NCBI GenBank assembly: GCA_009700155.1 | Contig: WLMP01000032.1 | Location: forward strand, 1-9,018 | Origin: Actinomycetota bacterium | GTDB lineage: Bacteria > Actinomycetota > Actinomycetes > Nanopelagicales > Nanopelagicaceae | Reading direction: 5' to 3' | DNA length: 9,018 bases | Part shown: piece after piece, positions 8,712 to 9,018 of the stretch | Layout of the letters: the number at the start of each line of letters is the position of its first letter | Position numbering within the stretch: position 1 is the stretch's first letter | Notes under the pieces: model-generated | Database searches by the model: none | Seen by the model: the letters and a program-made list of their open reading frames with translations, nothing else | What the model was told of the DNA's origin: nothing | Made by a program: the position numbers and the translations under genes

Positions 8712-9018
8712 TTATTTATCAAGTGCAAATCTACCCTTTGGGAAGAAATATAAGAAAACGCCAAGCCCAAGTAGACCTAGATCTCGAATAATTGTAGATA
8801 AATACTTCGTATCCTCTGGATCAATTTCTCCCCCATCGCCAAAACAGCCACAGTCAATGCTTAATCCACGGGCCCAAGCCTGTGCAATTGCAATAATAAA
8901 TGCCAACATTATTAATGCCCCAAGCAAGCCATTGATTCGGACTAAAGCTCCAAGAACTAGAAGTAACCCAATTCCGATCTCTATCCACGGTAAGGCGTAG
9001 CCAAATAAATTTGCCATC
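8712..9018 (-). CDS. MauE/DoxX-like membrane redox protein (5' end cut by window edge)
   Basis: This is the C-terminal part of a small membrane protein of the MauE/DoxX group. About 100 residues are visible: hydrophobic segments at about 7-25, 29-47 and 77-93 of the visible part, with the conserved SIDCGCFG loop (Cys56 and Cys58) between the second and third. MauE proteins are linked to disulfide formation in exported proteins, and their cysteine pair is thought to exchange electrons with a thioredoxin-fold partner. Here the partner is probably the DsbA-like protein encoded 28 nt downstream. An ATG lies at 9017, one base from the edge, but the family normally has a further transmembrane segment before the ANLFGYALPWIEI block. 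I therefore take this Met as internal and treat the gene as partial. The stop codon TAA is at 8712-8714. Confidence 0.85.
   Translation of the reverse strand, partial: MANLFGYALPWIEIGIGLLLVLGALVRINGLLGALIMLAFIIAIAQAWARGLSIDCGCFGDGGEIDPEDTKYLSTIIRDLGLLGLGVFLYFFPKGRFALDK

Noticed and set aside
8674..9000. Plus-strand open frame of 108 codons at the right end
   Set aside because: It is antisense to the MauE-like gene, whose SIDCGCFG motif and membrane segments show that the minus strand is coding.
9015..9017. ATG at 9017 as the true start of the MauE-like gene
   Set aside because: The family extends further upstream with at least one more membrane segment, and the window ends one base away; an internal Met is more likely.
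1..9018. Mobile element, CRISPR array, toxin-antitoxin or defence genes
   Set aside because: No transposase, repeat array, terminal inverted repeats or unassigned small gene pair was seen; nearly every base belongs to a recognised housekeeping or envelope gene.

Overview
The window looks like a chromosomal segment from an A+T-rich, streamlined actinobacterium. All seven genes lie on the minus strand with gaps of a few to a few tens of bases, or with overlaps. The order MauE-like / DsbA-like / lgt, followed by gltB-gltD-pyk, resembles a cluster that in many actinobacteria lies next to the tryptophan genes. Low G+C combined with such compact packing suggests a freshwater planktonic lineage of the Nanopelagicales (acI) type. 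That placement is inference from gene order and composition; no marker here proves it.

The layout below follows the direction of transcription, from right to left. The window opens inside a MauE/DoxX-like membrane redox protein (9018-8712). It is followed by a membrane-anchored DsbA-like thiol oxidoreductase with a CPAC site (8683-8012), prolipoprotein diacylglyceryl transferase Lgt (7988-7164, TTG start) and a VIT1/CCC1-family iron/manganese transporter (7154-6450). These four appear to form one envelope-related transcription unit. A 78-base gap (6372-6449) then carries an extended -10 promoter, a G+C-rich hairpin followed by TTTT, and the only candidate ribosome binding site for gltB, which lies inside that hairpin. 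The second block is gltB (6371-1845, TTG start), gltD (1852-395, overlapping gltB by 8 nt) and pyk (385 to the window edge, cut off at its 3' end).

GltB and GltD together make NADPH-dependent glutamate synthase, which converts glutamine plus 2-oxoglutarate into two glutamates. Pyruvate kinase, encoded 9 nt further on, supplies pyruvate and ATP, so the block links nitrogen assimilation to lower glycolysis. The first block serves the envelope: lipoprotein modification, extracytoplasmic thiol redox chemistry and metal transport.

I found no mobile element, CRISPR array, tRNA, rRNA or new multi-gene system. The parts that deserve a second look are the gltB leader (promoter, hairpin, buried ribosome binding site, TTG start), the residue signature of a K+-independent pyruvate kinase, and the metal transporter placed between lgt and gltB.
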